A DNA stretch of 64,000 bases. Source: Flavobacterium channae. Its GTDB lineage: Bacteria; Bacteroidota; Bacteroidia; Flavobacteriales; Flavobacteriaceae. Where the stretch lies: contig NZ_CP089096.1 of NCBI RefSeq assembly GCF_021172165.1, positions 2,604,001 to 2,668,000 on the forward strand, given 5' to 3'. Below the pieces are notes generated by a model that was given only the letters and a program-made list of their open reading frames with translations, was not told the DNA's origin and ran no database searches. A program made the translations under genes and the position numbers. Positions 35,651 to 45,478 of the stretch are shown piece by piece (position 1 is the first letter of the stretch; each line of letters begins with the position of its first letter).

Positions 35651-37432
35651 ATGTTGCAAAAAATTGCTTTTTTCATATTGTTTTTGTCCTCGTTTTGGGT
35701 TTCGGCACAGAATGAGCAATTGGCTATGGACTATTTTGAAAAAGGCGAGTTTCAAAAAGCACTGACTTTATTTGAGGAAATTTCGACCAAACAACCTTCC
35801 AATTATTTCTTTTTTCAAAAAGTAGTGGAATGTTACCAACAATTGCAACAATACGATAAAGCGGAAAACGCAATCACCAAACGAAAAGACAAATACAACC
35901 AACCTTTGTTATATATTGAATTGGGTTACAATTACCAACTTCAAAAAAACACCGACAAAGCGGATAAAAATTACGAAATAGCCATTCAAGAAGTTGAAAA
36001 AGAGCCGAATTACGCATATCAAGTTGCTAATTCCTTTGAGAAAAAAGTATTGTTGACTTGGGCATTAAAAGCATATGAAACGGCTCAAAAGAAAAATCCT
36101 AATCTAAATTTCGATTACCAAACTGCTATGATTCAAGGGCAATTGGGCAATTTAGAAGTCATGTTGAACAAATTATTAGATTACGGTTTCAATACGCCAG
36201 ATGGAACTCCAATGGTTCAAAATCAGTTGACTCGTTTTTTAATGGACGATACCGATGGTACTTTTGCAGCGACTATTCGAAAAAACTTATTGCTAAGAAC
36301 TCAAAAGTCGCAAGATGTATATTGGAACCAATTTTTAAGTTGGTTTTTCGTTCAGCAAAAAGAATACGGAAAAGCATTTATTCAAGAGAAAGCGGTTTAC
36401 AAGAGAAATCCAGAAAGTTTTTACAACATTGTCACTTTGGGAAGCATGGCAATGGAAGAAAAACAATTTGAGGATACTAAACTAATTTTGGAATTTGTTT
36501 TGGAAAATACCCAAGATGTAGAATTACAAATGAAAGCGCATCATTTTCTAATTTCCATGGAAATGGAATCAGCGACTTCAAAAGACTATCCTGCTATTGA
36601 TTTAAAACTTCAAGAGTTGTTGAAAAAATATGGCATTAGTCCGTATTCAACAGACTTGCAAATTCTCTCGGCTCACTTTAAAACGTTTTATTTGAATCAA
36701 TCGAAATTAGGAATTGAATTGTTGCAAAACACCTTGAAACTTCCATTAAATGTGAGAGAACAATCAAAAGTAAAAATGGAATTAGCTGATATTATGGTCT
36801 ATGATGAAAAATTCAATCAAGCCATTTTGTATTATGCACAAGTAGAAGATAATTTAAAAAACGATGTTTTAGCGCACGAAGCAAGCCTGAAATTAGCAAA
36901 AGCCAACTTCTATAAAAAAGATTTCGATTGGACATTGCAACAAGTAAAAGTTTTGAAACAATCGCCAAGTTTATTAATTGCAAATGATGCGATTGAAATG
37001 TTTTTACTTATTCAAGACAATTCAGCCGAAGACAGTTTACGAGTAGCACTTCAAGCCTATTCAACAGCGGATTTAAAATTGTATCAGAATAAAAAAGAAG
37101 AAGCACTTCAACTCTTTTTAGCCATTTTACAAAAACACAAAGGCGAAAGAATCGAAGAAGGAACCTTATTCAAAGTTGGCAAAATTTATGAAGAAAAAGG
37201 TGATTTCAACAAAGCCTTAACGTATTATCAAAATATTTTAGACAACCATAAAGACGGAATTTACAAAGATGAAGCTTTATACTTTTCAGCAGAGATTTAT
37301 AGAAAACATCTTTTAGACAACGAAAAAGCAAAAGCATTATACGAAAAAGTAGTTTTAGAACATCCCGATAGTTTGTATTATACCGAAAGTAGAAAACAAT
37401 ACAGAACATTGCGAGGTGATTCGACAATTTAA
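35651..37432 (+). CDS. Exported tetratricopeptide-repeat protein
   Basis: A 593-residue protein with a signal peptide (ending SFWVSAQ) and TPR motifs over most of its length, clearest at the N-terminus (AMDYFEKGEFQKALTLFEEIS), around residue 420 and at the C-terminus (LFKVGKIYEEKGDFNKALTYYQNIL). It is helical throughout with no enzymatic motif. It probably acts as a periplasmic scaffold. It lies between serS and the DUF4286 gene on the same strand; this order is likely conserved but cannot be checked here. Confidence 0.82.
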   Translation: MLQKIAFFILFLSSFWVSAQNEQLAMDYFEKGEFQKALTLFEEISTKQPSNYFFFQKVVECYQQLQQYDKAENAITKRKDKYNQPLLYIELGYNYQLQKNTDKADKNYEIAIQEVEKEPNYAYQVANSFEKKVLLTWALKAYETAQKKNPNLNFDYQTAMIQGQLGNLEVMLNKLLDYGFNTPDGTPMVQNQLTRFLMDDTDGTFAATIRKNLLLRTQKSQDVYWNQFLSWFFVQQKEYGKAFIQEKAVYKRNPESFYNIVTLGSMAMEEKQFEDTKLILEFVLENTQDVELQMKAHHFLISMEMESATSKDYPAIDLKLQELLKKYGISPYSTDLQILSAHFKTFYLNQSKLGIELLQNTLKLPLNVREQSKVKMELADIMVYDEKFNQAILYYAQVEDNLKNDVLAHEASLKLAKANFYKKDFDWTLQQVKVLKQSPSLLIANDAIEMFLLIQDNSAEDSLRVALQAYSTADLKLYQNKKEEALQLFLAILQKHKGERIEEGTLFKVGKIYEEKGDFNKALTYYQNILDNHKDGIYKDEALYFSAEIYRKHLLDNEKAKALYEKVVLEHPDSLYYTESRKQYRTLRGDSTI

Positions 37433-37440
37433 AGAAAAAA

Positions 37441-37474
37441 GTTAAACAACTAAACACATAAACGATTAAACATA
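37441..37474. repeat. TAAAC-type intergenic micro-repeat
   Basis: The gap between the TPR gene and the DUF4286 gene consists mostly of repeated TAAAC units spaced about 8-9 bp apart (five copies in the 46-bp gap). It contains no clear promoter or hairpin. It resembles the short periodic spacers seen in other gaps of this window, though the sequence is different. Confidence 0.45.
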
Positions 37475-37478
37475 AACA

Positions 37479-37805
37479 ATGATTATATACAACGTAACCA
37501 TAAACGTAGACGAAAGCATTCATTCCGCTTGGTTAAAGTGGATGCAAAACAAACATATTAACGATGTTTTAGCAACCGGTTTGTTTACCAATGCTAAAAT
37601 GGTTCGCGTTTTGGTAGAAGAAGAAATGGGTGGCGTAACATATGCCGTTCAATATTTTACCGATTCTAGAGCCAAATTGGAAGACTATTACCAAAATCAC
37701 GCACCAAGATTACGCCAAGAAGGCTTACAACTTTTTGCAGATAAAATGTTAGCGTTTAGAACGGAGTTGGAAGTGATGGAAGAATTCTACGGAGAAACGA
37801 ATTAA
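37479..37805 (+). CDS. DUF4286 family protein
   Basis: A 108-residue cytoplasmic protein of the Bacteroidota family DUF4286. Family features: the start [22 protein letters not shown], then VLEEEMGG-like [19 protein letters not shown], and [17 protein letters not shown]. The predicted fold is a ferredoxin-like dimer, similar to antibiotic-biosynthesis-monooxygenase domains. The function is unknown. It is one base upstream of rsmA, so the two are co-transcribed; a link to ribosome maturation is only suggested by position. Confidence 0.85.
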   Translation: MIIYNVTINVDESIHSAWLKWMQNKHINDVLATGLFTNAKMVRVLVEEEMGGVTYAVQYFTDSRAKLEDYYQNHAPRLRQEGLQLFADKMLAFRTELEVMEEFYGETN

Positions 37806-37806
37806 A

Positions 37807-38586
37807 ATGGAAAAAGTAACCGCAAAAAAACACTTAGGACAACATTTCCTAAAAGACGAAAGCATCGCAAAAGATATTGCTGATACACTTTCGCTAGAAG
37901 GCTATTCTAAAATTTTGGAAATTGGTCCAGGAATGGGTGTTTTAACCAAATATTTATTGGACAAACCAACCGAAACCTTTGTAATTGAAATCGATAAAGA
38001 ATCGGTAGAATATTTGGGCGTTCACTATCCAAAATTAGAAAATCATATCATTTCGAAAGACTTTTTAAAATACAATTTAAACGAAGTTTTCAATGGCGAA
38101 CCTTTTGCAATTATTGGAAATTTTCCATACAATATTTCGACTCAAATTGTATTCAAAACTCTAGAAATGCGCGATCAAATTCCGGAATTCGCTGGGATGT
38201 TTCAAAAAGAAGTAGCCGAAAGAATTTGCGAGAAAAAAGGAAGTAAAACCTATGGAATTCTATCCGTTTTAGCCCAAGCATTTTATGAGGCAGAATACTT
38301 ATTTACAGTTCCGCCGGATGTTTTCAATCCACCACCAAAAGTAGATTCTGGTGTAATGCGATTAAGAAGAAAAGCAGATTATTCGTTACCATGTGATGAA
38401 AAATTATTCTTCCGAGTAGTGAAAACCGCTTTTCAACAAAGAAGAAAAACATTGCGAAATAGCTTAAAAACATTGAATTTTTCTGATAATTTAAAAGAAG
38501 ATAGTATCTTTGACCTGCGTCCGGAGCAACTTTCGGTAGAACAATTTATTGAAATCACCCAAAAAATAGCAGCCGATGGAGTTTAA
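37807..38586 (+). CDS. rsmA: 16S rRNA dimethyladenosine transferase
   Basis: A 259-residue SAM-dependent enzyme (KsgA) that dimethylates two adenosines near the 3' end of 16S rRNA, a late step of small-subunit assembly. The start [15 protein letters not shown], the SAM-binding [12 protein letters not shown], and the catalytic NFPYNIST (motif IV) are all present, followed by the C-terminal helical domain with [14 protein letters not shown]. It overlaps the following mgtE by 11 bp, suggesting translational coupling. Confidence 0.97.
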   Translation: MEKVTAKKHLGQHFLKDESIAKDIADTLSLEGYSKILEIGPGMGVLTKYLLDKPTETFVIEIDKESVEYLGVHYPKLENHIISKDFLKYNLNEVFNGEPFAIIGNFPYNISTQIVFKTLEMRDQIPEFAGMFQKEVAERICEKKGSKTYGILSVLAQAFYEAEYLFTVPPDVFNPPPKVDSGVMRLRRKADYSLPCDEKLFFRVVKTAFQQRRKTLRNSLKTLNFSDNLKEDSIFDLRPEQLSVEQFIEITQKIAADGV

Positions 38587-39928
38587 AATCAGCAGAGAGT
38601 TTCTATCTGAAATAGAACAACTTATAAGTGAAAACAAATCGCAAGAATTACTTACACTTCTTGAAGATATTCACTTTGCTGATATTGCCGAAATCATGGA
38701 AGAACTCGATGATTATGGCGCTTCTTATATATTTAACACCCTTGATTCTGAAAAAACAGCCGAAATTCTTCTTGAATTAGATGAAGAAGTTCGTGAGAAA
38801 ATCTTAAAAAACCTTTCACCAAAAGAAATTGCAGAAGAGTTAGACGAACTTAGTACTGATGACGCTGCCGACATTATTGCCGAATTACCACAACACAAAA
38901 AAGAACAAGTAATTTCGGAATTAGAAGACGTTGAACACGCAAAAGACATTGTTGACTTATTACGTTACGATGAAGATTCTGCCGGTGGATTAATGGGAAA
39001 AGAGCTTGTAAAAGTTAACGAAAACTGGAATGTTCTTACTTGTGTAAAAGAAATGCGAGCTCAAGCAGAAAACGTTTCTAGAGTGCATTCTATTTACGTA
39101 GTTGATGATGAAGAAAGATTGAAAGGTCGTTTGTCTTTAAAAGATTTATTAACTACCTCAACAAAAACTCCAATTAGCGAAGTTTACATCAAAAAAGTAG
39201 ACTACGTAAAAGTTGATACAAAAGATGTAGAAGTTGCCCGAATAATGCAAAAATATGACTTGGAGGCCATTCCGGTAGTGGATGAACTTGGGCGTTTAGT
39301 AGGCAGAATTACCATTGATGATATCGTAGACGTTATCAAGGAAGAAGCCGACAAAGATTACCAGTTAGCAGCCGGGATTTCGCAAGACGTTGAAGCGGAT
39401 GATAGCGTTTTAGAATTAACAAAAGCGCGTTTACCATGGTTGGTTTTAGCGTTATTAGGAGGTTTTATTTCGGTTCATGTTTTGGGAATTTTCGAACCTA
39501 TCATGAAATTACATCCTGAGTTGTTTTTCTTTACACCGCTGATTGCCGCAATGGCTGGAAATGTTGGTGTACAATCTTCGGCGATTATTGTCCAAGGTTT
39601 GGCAAACAACACTATTATTGGCCCTATTGTGGAACGTTTATTAAAAGAACTTTCCTTAAGTTTACTTAACGGAATTATTCTTTCTGCAATTTTACTTTTA
39701 GGAAGTTACTTTTTATTAGGATACGAAATTCATGTAGGATATACCGTTTCAATTGCCTTACTTTCGGTAATTATTATGGCGTCGTTAATTGGAACTTTTA
39801 TTCCAATTATTTTAAACAAATATGGCGTTGACCCTGCATTAGCAACAGGACCGTTTATTACAACCAGTAACGACATCTTAGGAATCTTGACCTATTTTAC
39901 AATTGCCAAGATTATTTTGGGGATTTAG
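38576..39928 (+). CDS. mgtE: Magnesium transporter MgtE
   Basis: A 450-residue Mg2+ channel. The cytoplasmic N domain (residues 1-130, with [38 protein letters not shown]) is followed by two CBS domains (about 140-260) and five C-terminal membrane helices ([55 protein letters not shown]). The N and CBS domains sense cytoplasmic Mg2+ and gate the channel. The start ATG is inside rsmA (11-bp overlap), and its 3' end overlaps by 17 bp the convergent gene at 39912-40598. Confidence 0.96.
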   Translation: MEFKISREFLSEIEQLISENKSQELLTLLEDIHFADIAEIMEELDDYGASYIFNTLDSEKTAEILLELDEEVREKILKNLSPKEIAEELDELSTDDAADIIAELPQHKKEQVISELEDVEHAKDIVDLLRYDEDSAGGLMGKELVKVNENWNVLTCVKEMRAQAENVSRVHSIYVVDDEERLKGRLSLKDLLTTSTKTPISEVYIKKVDYVKVDTKDVEVARIMQKYDLEAIPVVDELGRLVGRITIDDIVDVIKEEADKDYQLAAGISQDVEADDSVLELTKARLPWLVLALLGGFISVHVLGIFEPIMKLHPELFFFTPLIAAMAGNVGVQSSAIIVQGLANNTIIGPIVERLLKELSLSLLNGIILSAILLLGSYFLLGYEIHVGYTVSIALLSVIIMASLIGTFIPIILNKYGVDPALATGPFITTSNDILGILTYFTIAKIILGI

Positions 39929-40598
39929 TATAATCGCATTCTTCTGGGATTGTGAAAAATTTATTTATTTGAATCACCTTAATTAATTCTTGTTTGAAAA
40001 TTATTTCACCTTCAACATTAACATCATACTTTATTTTAATAATTCCGTTAGGTAATTTTAAAGTTTCAAACCACTTATTGTATACTGTACTATGGTATAA
40101 AAAAGGCTTAAATTGCTCACTATTTTTATCAATAATATAATGTGACGTAACAATTTCATTTCTTTTTTGATATGCTAAACTTTTATTGCATTTGATAGAG
40201 TAATGAAAGTAAACAGTGTCATTAATTGTTGTGTCTTTATGCTTTATAAAATCGTATTCTTTTGTCTTATACTTAAATTTATTTGAAAACCTATAAACAG
40301 AATTGCACTCATTAGAAAAAGTTTCAGCTTCATAAAAATTTTTCTTTTTGACAATAGCGCTAATATACAAACCTTTGTAATCAGTTAACCGTAATGTAAC
40401 ATTTAGAGAATCATTTTCAAAAGACACTAAAGTTCGATAACTATTATCGTTTGAATTAATAAAATATAAATTCGATTTAGTCTCTTTATCTACAGAAACA
40501 GGATTATCATAAATTAATGCATAATCGAAATGATATTTTTTCTGTGAAAAACCTAAACTTCCAACAAAACAAACCAACAATAGAAAAAAACGTTTCAT
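39912..40598 (-). CDS. Hypothetical exported protein
   Basis: A 228-residue protein with a signal peptide (MKRFFLLLVCFVGSLGFSQ). The mature part is beta-rich (KKYHFDYALIYDNP, YFHYSIKCNKSLAYQKRNE, IIKIKYDVNVEGEIIFKQE) with no recognised family. Two Cys pairs are possible. Its 3' end overlaps the convergent mgtE gene by 17 bp. The function is unknown. Confidence 0.7.
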   Translation of the reverse strand: MKRFFLLLVCFVGSLGFSQKKYHFDYALIYDNPVSVDKETKSNLYFINSNDNSYRTLVSFENDSLNVTLRLTDYKGLYISAIVKKKNFYEAETFSNECNSVYRFSNKFKYKTKEYDFIKHKDTTINDTVYFHYSIKCNKSLAYQKRNEIVTSHYIIDKNSEQFKPFLYHSTVYNKWFETLKLPNGIIKIKYDVNVEGEIIFKQELIKVIQINKFFTIPEECDYTKSPK

Positions 40599-40698
40599 AA
40601 ATCTATATTTTCTTACAATTTTACAAAATATTTAAAAAAGCTTCCCAACCTTTTCCATTTTATTTCACTCTATAGTAGAAATACTAAAATTTATAGAG

Positions 40699-42303
40699 AT
40701 GAAAAAAATATTCGTTTTAACCTTGTTCTGTTTTTCAGCAATGGTATTTGCTCAAAAACCAATTTTTACTTCTGCAAAAATTAAAAGTGCTACTGTATAT
40801 AGCAATTCGGCTGAATTATTACAATCGGCTTCCGTTACACTTCCTTCAGGAACCAGCGAGATAGTCGTTAAAAACGTAGCCGACTACGTCAATGAAAACA
40901 CCATTCAAATTGGCGCTCCAGCAAATGTTACGGTTTTATCAGTTCAGTTTACACGAAATTTTATTTCGGAATATGAAATTGATGAAAGCAACCCAATAAT
41001 TAAAAAAGTACGCGATAGTATTGCTATCATTGAAAAAGAAATGGGCAAAATTGCCAATGAAAAAGTGTCGTATTCTAAAACGATAGATTTATTAGACAAA
41101 AACCAAACTGTTGCTGGACAAAATTCGGGCTTAAATGTTTCCGAATTAATGAAACTTGTGGATTACTACAGAGCTAAAAGAAATGAGTTGAGCAACTTAG
41201 TTGACAACTTAATAGAAAAGGAAGAAAAACTTAGACTTAGACTTTCAAAACTGAATTCTAAATTAGAACTAAATACCCAAAAGCAGGAAAAATCTTCACA
41301 AGGAAAATTAGTTTTACAAGTAATGACCGATGTGGCAAGCTCGGTGAATTTAGACATCAATTATTTAACTAATAATGCTTCATGGTCGCCATTTTACGAT
41401 TTACGTGCCGACAATATCAATTCGCCAATTAATTTAATGTATAAAGCAAAAGTAGTTCAAAATACAGGAATTGATTGGAAAAAAGTAAAACTAACACTTT
41501 CTAGTGGCAATCCGAATCAAAATAATACAGCCCCTATTTTACAAGCTTGGTTTTTACGATTTGGTTATCCAAGAGTTTACAATAATAGTAATGCTGCAAT
41601 GAATACTGTTGCTGTAAGAGGATATGCTTCATATGATAAAAAAGCAGAAATGGATGAATCTTCAATTTCAAATTATACTACTATCAACGAAAACCAATTG
41701 AACATTTCATTTGATATTGATATTCCGTATGATATTTTATCGAATGGAAAAGCACATAGTGTTGCTTTAAAAGATTTAAAACTACCAGCTTCTTACAAAT
41801 ATTACGCAGCTCCAAAAGTAGAAAAAGAAGCTTTCTTGCTAGCTGAAATTAGCGAGTATTCTAAATTCAATTTATTACCTGGTGAAGCAAATATTATCTT
41901 CGAGGGCATGTATGTAGGCAAAACAATGATTAACCCAAATCAAACTTCAGACACTTTGAATTTGAGCATGGGAAGAGACAAAAAAATCGCTATCAAACGT
42001 GAAAAAATTGCAGATAAATCGGGAACTAAATTCTTATCAGGTTACAAAGAACAAACGTTTACGTATGATATTACGGTGAAAAACAACAAAAAAGAAGCGG
42101 TTGAAATGTTGCTAAAAGATCAATATCCAATTAGTACAGATAAGGAAATCACTATCGAATTGTTAGAAAGCGGAAAAGCAAAAGTAAACCCAGAAACCGG
42201 AATCTTAACTTGGGATTTAAAACTTGCTGCAGGAGAAACTAAGAAATTTAGAATCAGTTATAAGATTAAATATCCAAAGGATAAGTTTATAGACAATTTA
42301 TAA
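40699..42303 (+). CDS. DUF4139 domain-containing exported protein (MuiA-like)
   Basis: A 534-residue exported protein. Signal peptide at residues 1-19; N-terminal DUF4140 (residues about 25-125, beginning KIKSATVYSNSAELLQSA), a coiled-coil linker (about 130-200), and DUF4139 from about 215 to the end (ITYLTNNASWSP-like DINYLTNNASWSPFYDLRAD, then DIPYDILSNGKAHSVAL, LAEISEYSKFNLLPGEANIIFEGMYVG). The family is called mucoidy inhibitor MuiA after an E. coli plasmid gene; its role in Bacteroidota is not known. It is a single gene ending at a repeat-containing convergent gap. Confidence 0.85.
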   Translation: MKKIFVLTLFCFSAMVFAQKPIFTSAKIKSATVYSNSAELLQSASVTLPSGTSEIVVKNVADYVNENTIQIGAPANVTVLSVQFTRNFISEYEIDESNPIIKKVRDSIAIIEKEMGKIANEKVSYSKTIDLLDKNQTVAGQNSGLNVSELMKLVDYYRAKRNELSNLVDNLIEKEEKLRLRLSKLNSKLELNTQKQEKSSQGKLVLQVMTDVASSVNLDINYLTNNASWSPFYDLRADNINSPINLMYKAKVVQNTGIDWKKVKLTLSSGNPNQNNTAPILQAWFLRFGYPRVYNNSNAAMNTVAVRGYASYDKKAEMDESSISNYTTINENQLNISFDIDIPYDILSNGKAHSVALKDLKLPASYKYYAAPKVEKEAFLLAEISEYSKFNLLPGEANIIFEGMYVGKTMINPNQTSDTLNLSMGRDKKIAIKREKIADKSGTKFLSGYKEQTFTYDITVKNNKKEAVEMLLKDQYPISTDKEITIELLESGKAKVNPETGILTWDLKLAAGETKKFRISYKIKYPKDKFIDNL

Positions 42304-42320
42304 AAAAGTCGCAGTTGACG

Positions 42321-42364
42321 GTCTCAGTTTTCAGTGATATACTGCTAACTGAGACTGAAAACTG
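42321..42364. repeat. CAGT-rich micro-repeat between convergent genes
   Basis: CAGTTTTCAGT (42325-42335) and ACTGAAAACTG (42354-42364) form an 11-bp inverted repeat; GTCTCAG (42321-42327) and CTGAGAC (42349-42355) are also inverted. The 15-mer at 42349-42363 is the complement of the one repeated in the atpD-atpC gap at 2086-2113. It lies between the DUF4139 gene and the aldo/keto reductase gene and could fold as a hairpin. Confidence 0.7.
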
Positions 42365-42371
42365 TTTACTA

Positions 42372-43412
42372 TTAAGGAGCTGGATTCGGGATTAATTCCT
42401 GAATTTTCTCTATTTCAGCTACAATTTCATCAGTTAAAATTGTGTCGAAAGCAGCAATATTTTCTTGCAATTGTTCCATCGTTGTGGCACCAATAATTGT
42501 TGAAGTCACAAACTTTTGACGGTGTACAAAGGCAATAGCCATTTGGGTTAATGTTAAACCATTAGCTTCTGCTAATTCTTTGTATAATTTGGTTGCTTTG
42601 AAGCAATTTTCATTAGTATAACGAACAAAATTTGGAAACAATTTCATTCGAGAATTTTCTGGATAACCTTTCAAATATTTTCCTGTTAGGAATCCAAAAC
42701 CTAAAGGTGAATATGCTAACAAACCAACATTTTCACGCATTCCAATTTCTGATAAACCAACTTCATACAAACGATTCAATAACGAAAACGGATTTTGAAT
42801 AGTAGCAATTCTTGGTAAACCGTGTTTTTCACTTTCCATCAGAAAACGCATCACGCCCCACGGATTTTCATTAGAAAGACCAATGTGTTTGATTTTTCCT
42901 TCTTTAATCAGACCATCATAAACCGTTAACACATCAAAAATATTATCTTGCCATTTGGTATCAATTTCTTGAACACCACGTTTTTGAAACATGTTCATTA
43001 CGCGTTCTGGCCAATGCATTTGATACAAATCGATATAATCGGTTTGCAGGTTTTTTAAACTTAATTCTACCGCTTCATGAATACTTTTCTTAGAAAAATC
43101 TAGTGGTTGACGGATATAATCCATTCCACGATTTGGTCCAGCAATTTTAGTAGCTAAAACTAATTTTTCTCTTTCCGAAGCACCAATTTTCTTAATCCAA
43201 GTTCCGATGTGACGTTCTGTACTTCCAAAGATTTGGGCGTTTCCGCCAATTGGATACATTTCGGCAGTATCAATAAAATTGATTCCTTTTTCAATTGCGA
43301 AATCCAATTGACTGTGTGATTCACTTTCGGTGTTTTGATTACCAAAAGTCATCGTTCCTAAACAAATTTTACTAACTTTTAAATTGGTATTGGGTAGTGT
43401 TGTGTAGTTCAT
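42372..43412 (-). CDS. Aldo/keto reductase (Tas-like)
   Basis: A 346-residue NADPH-dependent oxidoreductase with the aldo/keto reductase barrel. The catalytic tetrad is visible as Asp and Tyr in FIDTAEMYPI, Lys in LVLATKIAG, and His in YQMHWPER. NADPH-binding segments include the C-terminal STIIGATTMEQLQENI. It closely follows the Tas/YajO subgroup (with GGNAQIFGSTERHIGTWIKK). The substrate is unknown. The longer frame starts at 43439, but a TAAATTTG -7 box at 43437-43444 overlaps that start, so ATG 43412 (MNYTTLPNT) is chosen. Confidence 0.9.
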   Translation of the reverse strand: MNYTTLPNTNLKVSKICLGTMTFGNQNTESESHSQLDFAIEKGINFIDTAEMYPIGGNAQIFGSTERHIGTWIKKIGASEREKLVLATKIAGPNRGMDYIRQPLDFSKKSIHEAVELSLKNLQTDYIDLYQMHWPERVMNMFQKRGVQEIDTKWQDNIFDVLTVYDGLIKEGKIKHIGLSNENPWGVMRFLMESEKHGLPRIATIQNPFSLLNRLYEVGLSEIGMRENVGLLAYSPLGFGFLTGKYLKGYPENSRMKLFPNFVRYTNENCFKATKLYKELAEANGLTLTQMAIAFVHRQKFVTSTIIGATTMEQLQENIAAFDTILTDEIVAEIEKIQELIPNPAP

Positions 43413-43436
43413 TTTTGAATTTAAAATCTTAAAAGA

Positions 43437-43444
43437 CAAATTTA
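43437..43444 (-). promoter_or_regulatory. -7 element for the aldo/keto reductase gene
   Basis: TAAATTTG on the minus strand, 24 bp upstream of ATG 43412; it overlaps the start of the longest frame and decides the start. No clear -33 element. Confidence 0.5.
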
Positions 43445-43461
43445 CAAAGTTTCAACCAAAG

Positions 43462-43494
43462 AAAAAGGCTTGAATTTGAAACTCAAGCCTTTTT
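43462..43494. terminator. Terminator after the OmpA-like gene
   Basis: A 12-bp stem (AAAAAGGCTTGA at 43462-43473, TCAAGCCTTTTT at 43483-43494) with a 9-nt loop. It terminates the minus-strand OmpA-like transcript just before the aldo/keto reductase promoter. Confidence 0.85.
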
Positions 43495-43514
43495 TATCAA
43501 TCTTTTATGAAATG

Positions 43515-44480
43515 TTATAGTTCATTCATCAGTTTTGAAATCTCATCTAACTTAGGTGTTAAAATAATTTCAATTCTTCTGTTTTTTGCTTTTCCTTCAG
43601 CTGTATCGTTGCTCATTAATGGCATATATTCACCACGACCAGCAGCAGTTAAGTTCTTCTTATCAATAGCTTTATTTTCAGATAAAATATTTACGATTGC
43701 AGTAGCACGTTTTGTAGATAAATCCCAGTTGTTTTCTACTCCACCACCAATTGTTCCTGTAATTTTATCATTATCAGTATGTCCTTCAATCAATACTGAA
43801 ATATCAGGATTTTGACCTAAAACATCACCAACTAATTTAACCGCTTTTTTCCCTTCAGCACCAACTGTCCAACTTCCAGATTCGAAAAGTAATTTGTTTT
43901 CCATAGAAACATAAACTTTTCCATTTCTATTTTCAACTGTTAAACCTTTACCTTCAAATGCTTTTAACGATTTAGATAATGTTTCTTTTAATTTGTTCAT
44001 TAAAGCTTCTTTATCAGCAATCATTTTTTCTAAATCTGCTAATCTGCTTGAAGACGCTTCTAAATCTTTTTTCAATTTATTTAAACGCTCTTGCTCTGCA
44101 GCCAATGCTTTTTCTTTAGCTTCTAACTGCGCTAACAATTGTCTGTTTTTATTGATATTTGCTTCTAATGCATCGTTACTATCTTTTTCAAGAGCCGAAT
44201 AAGATGCTTTTAAATTATCTAAATTCTTTTTAGTTGCTGCATAATCAGAAGCTAATTTATCACGCTCCGCTTTTAATTTGTCTAATTCCGATTGTAATTT
44301 ATTTTTATCTAATTCTAACTGATTTTTATCTGTTTTTAATACTCCATTTTCATCAGATAAAGCATTGTTTTCTTTCTTTAAATCAGCATATTTATTTTCT
44401 AAATCTTGATAGATTTTTTTAGAAACACATGACGTAGTTAAACTTAAAACTACACAGGCAAGGGCAATTTTTCTTATCAT
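43515..44480 (-). CDS. OmpA-family lipoprotein with long coiled coil
   Basis: A 321-residue protein. Signal peptide with lipobox (LTTSCVSKK, Cys18), then a very Lys/Glu-rich coiled coil (residues about 22-180, for example NKLQSELDKLKAERDKLASD) and a C-terminal OmpA domain that binds peptidoglycan. That domain shows SVLIEGHTDNDKI, WDLSTKRATAIVNIL and AAGRGEYMPL, with the Asp and Arg that bind diaminopimelate. The protein should tether the outer membrane to the cell wall with a long spacer. It is a single-gene unit ending at a strong terminator. Confidence 0.92.
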   Translation of the reverse strand: MIRKIALACVVLSLTTSCVSKKIYQDLENKYADLKKENNALSDENGVLKTDKNQLELDKNKLQSELDKLKAERDKLASDYAATKKNLDNLKASYSALEKDSNDALEANINKNRQLLAQLEAKEKALAAEQERLNKLKKDLEASSSRLADLEKMIADKEALMNKLKETLSKSLKAFEGKGLTVENRNGKVYVSMENKLLFESGSWTVGAEGKKAVKLVGDVLGQNPDISVLIEGHTDNDKITGTIGGGVENNWDLSTKRATAIVNILSENKAIDKKNLTAAGRGEYMPLMSNDTAEGKAKNRRIEIILTPKLDEISKLMNEL

Positions 44481-44521
44481 ATTTTTGTGATTGAATTTTG
44501 TATTTGAGATTGAATTTTTAC

Positions 44522-45283
44522 TTATTTAATTTCTACTAAAACCGGGCAATGGTCAGAATGTTTTGCTTCTGGCAAAATTAAAGCTCTTTGAATTTTATCT
44601 TTCAAAGGTTCGGCTGCCAAGCAATAATCAATTCTCCATCCTTTATTATTATTACGAGCATTTGCTCTATAACTCCACCAACTATAATTGTGTGGTTCTT
44701 TGTTTAAATGACGAAATGTATCTATAAAACCGCTTTTCATAAAACCATCTAACCAAGCACGTTCTTCTGGTAAAAAACCTGAAATCTTCGCATTTCGAAT
44801 TGGATCATGAATATCGATAGCTTCATGACAAATATTATAATCGCCACAAATAACCAAATTGGGAACTTCTTTCTTTAACTCGTTAATGTAGTTTTGAAAG
44901 TCATCCATATACATGAATTTATGTTCTAACCTATCAATATTTGTGCCAGATGGCAGATACAAACTCATTACAGACAAGTCATCAAAATCAACACGTAAAT
45001 TTCGACCTTCAAAATCCATGTGCTGAATTCCAGTACCAAAAACAACCTTTTTAGGTTCGATTTTTGATAAAACAGCTACACCACTGTATCCTTTTTTCTC
45101 AGCTGGAAAATAGTATTGATATGGATAACCTGCGGCTTCAATTTCTAATTTTGGAATTTGGTCTTCTGTAGCTTTAATTTCTTGAAGACAAATAACATCT
45201 GGATTTGCTTGTTGCAACCATTCTAAAAATCCTTTAGTAATAGCTGCTCGAATCCCGTTAACATTGTACGATATGATTTTCAT
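44522..45283 (-). CDS. xth: Exodeoxyribonuclease III / AP endonuclease
   Basis: A 253-residue Mg2+-dependent nuclease that cuts at abasic sites in base-excision repair. Motifs: MKIISYNVNGIRAA (Asn), CLQEIKAT (catalytic Glu), LYLPSGTN, GDYNICHEAIDI (Asp, Asn), FIDTFRH, YSWWSYRANAR, RIDYCLA and SDHCPVLVEI (Asp-His). The open frame extends to 45364, but a TATATTTG promoter box at 45305-45312 lies inside that extension. The start MKIISYN at 45283 is therefore chosen; an ATG at 45298 is a weaker alternative. Confidence 0.95.
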   Translation of the reverse strand: MKIISYNVNGIRAAITKGFLEWLQQANPDVICLQEIKATEDQIPKLEIEAAGYPYQYYFPAEKKGYSGVAVLSKIEPKKVVFGTGIQHMDFEGRNLRVDFDDLSVMSLYLPSGTNIDRLEHKFMYMDDFQNYINELKKEVPNLVICGDYNICHEAIDIHDPIRNAKISGFLPEERAWLDGFMKSGFIDTFRHLNKEPHNYSWWSYRANARNNNKGWRIDYCLAAEPLKDKIQRALILPEAKHSDHCPVLVEIK

Positions 45284-45304
45284 TTGCTTGTTTGGCATTT
45301 TGAC

Positions 45305-45312
45305 CAAATATA
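45305..45312 (-). promoter_or_regulatory. -7 element for xth
   Basis: TATATTTG on the minus strand, 21 bp upstream of the chosen ATG at 45283; it rules out translation from the longer frame. The -33 element is not clear. Confidence 0.5.
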
Positions 45313-45445
45313 GGAAAAAGGATTCTAAATATAAATAGTAGATTTCACTGATTTTATAACACACTAACAGTCAGTAATCTAAAAAAATATAACAAATTTC
45401 GATTTTTAATACAAGACGAAAAGCACATAAATTCAACATTATTAT

Positions 45446-45453
45446 TATCTTTG
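45446..45453 (+). promoter_or_regulatory. -7 element for the OlsF-like gene
   Basis: TATCTTTG, 25 bp upstream of ATG 45479. No TTG at the expected -33 distance is seen. Confidence 0.5.
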
Positions 45454-45478
45454 TTTCTTGCTCAATAAACAAAAATGA

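Noticed and set aside
37433..37478. CRISPR array
   Set aside because: The units are only 5-9 bp with no unique spacers; likewise the other micro-repeats (2086-2113, 54870-54903, 61651-61707) lack the repeat-spacer pattern, and no cas genes are present.
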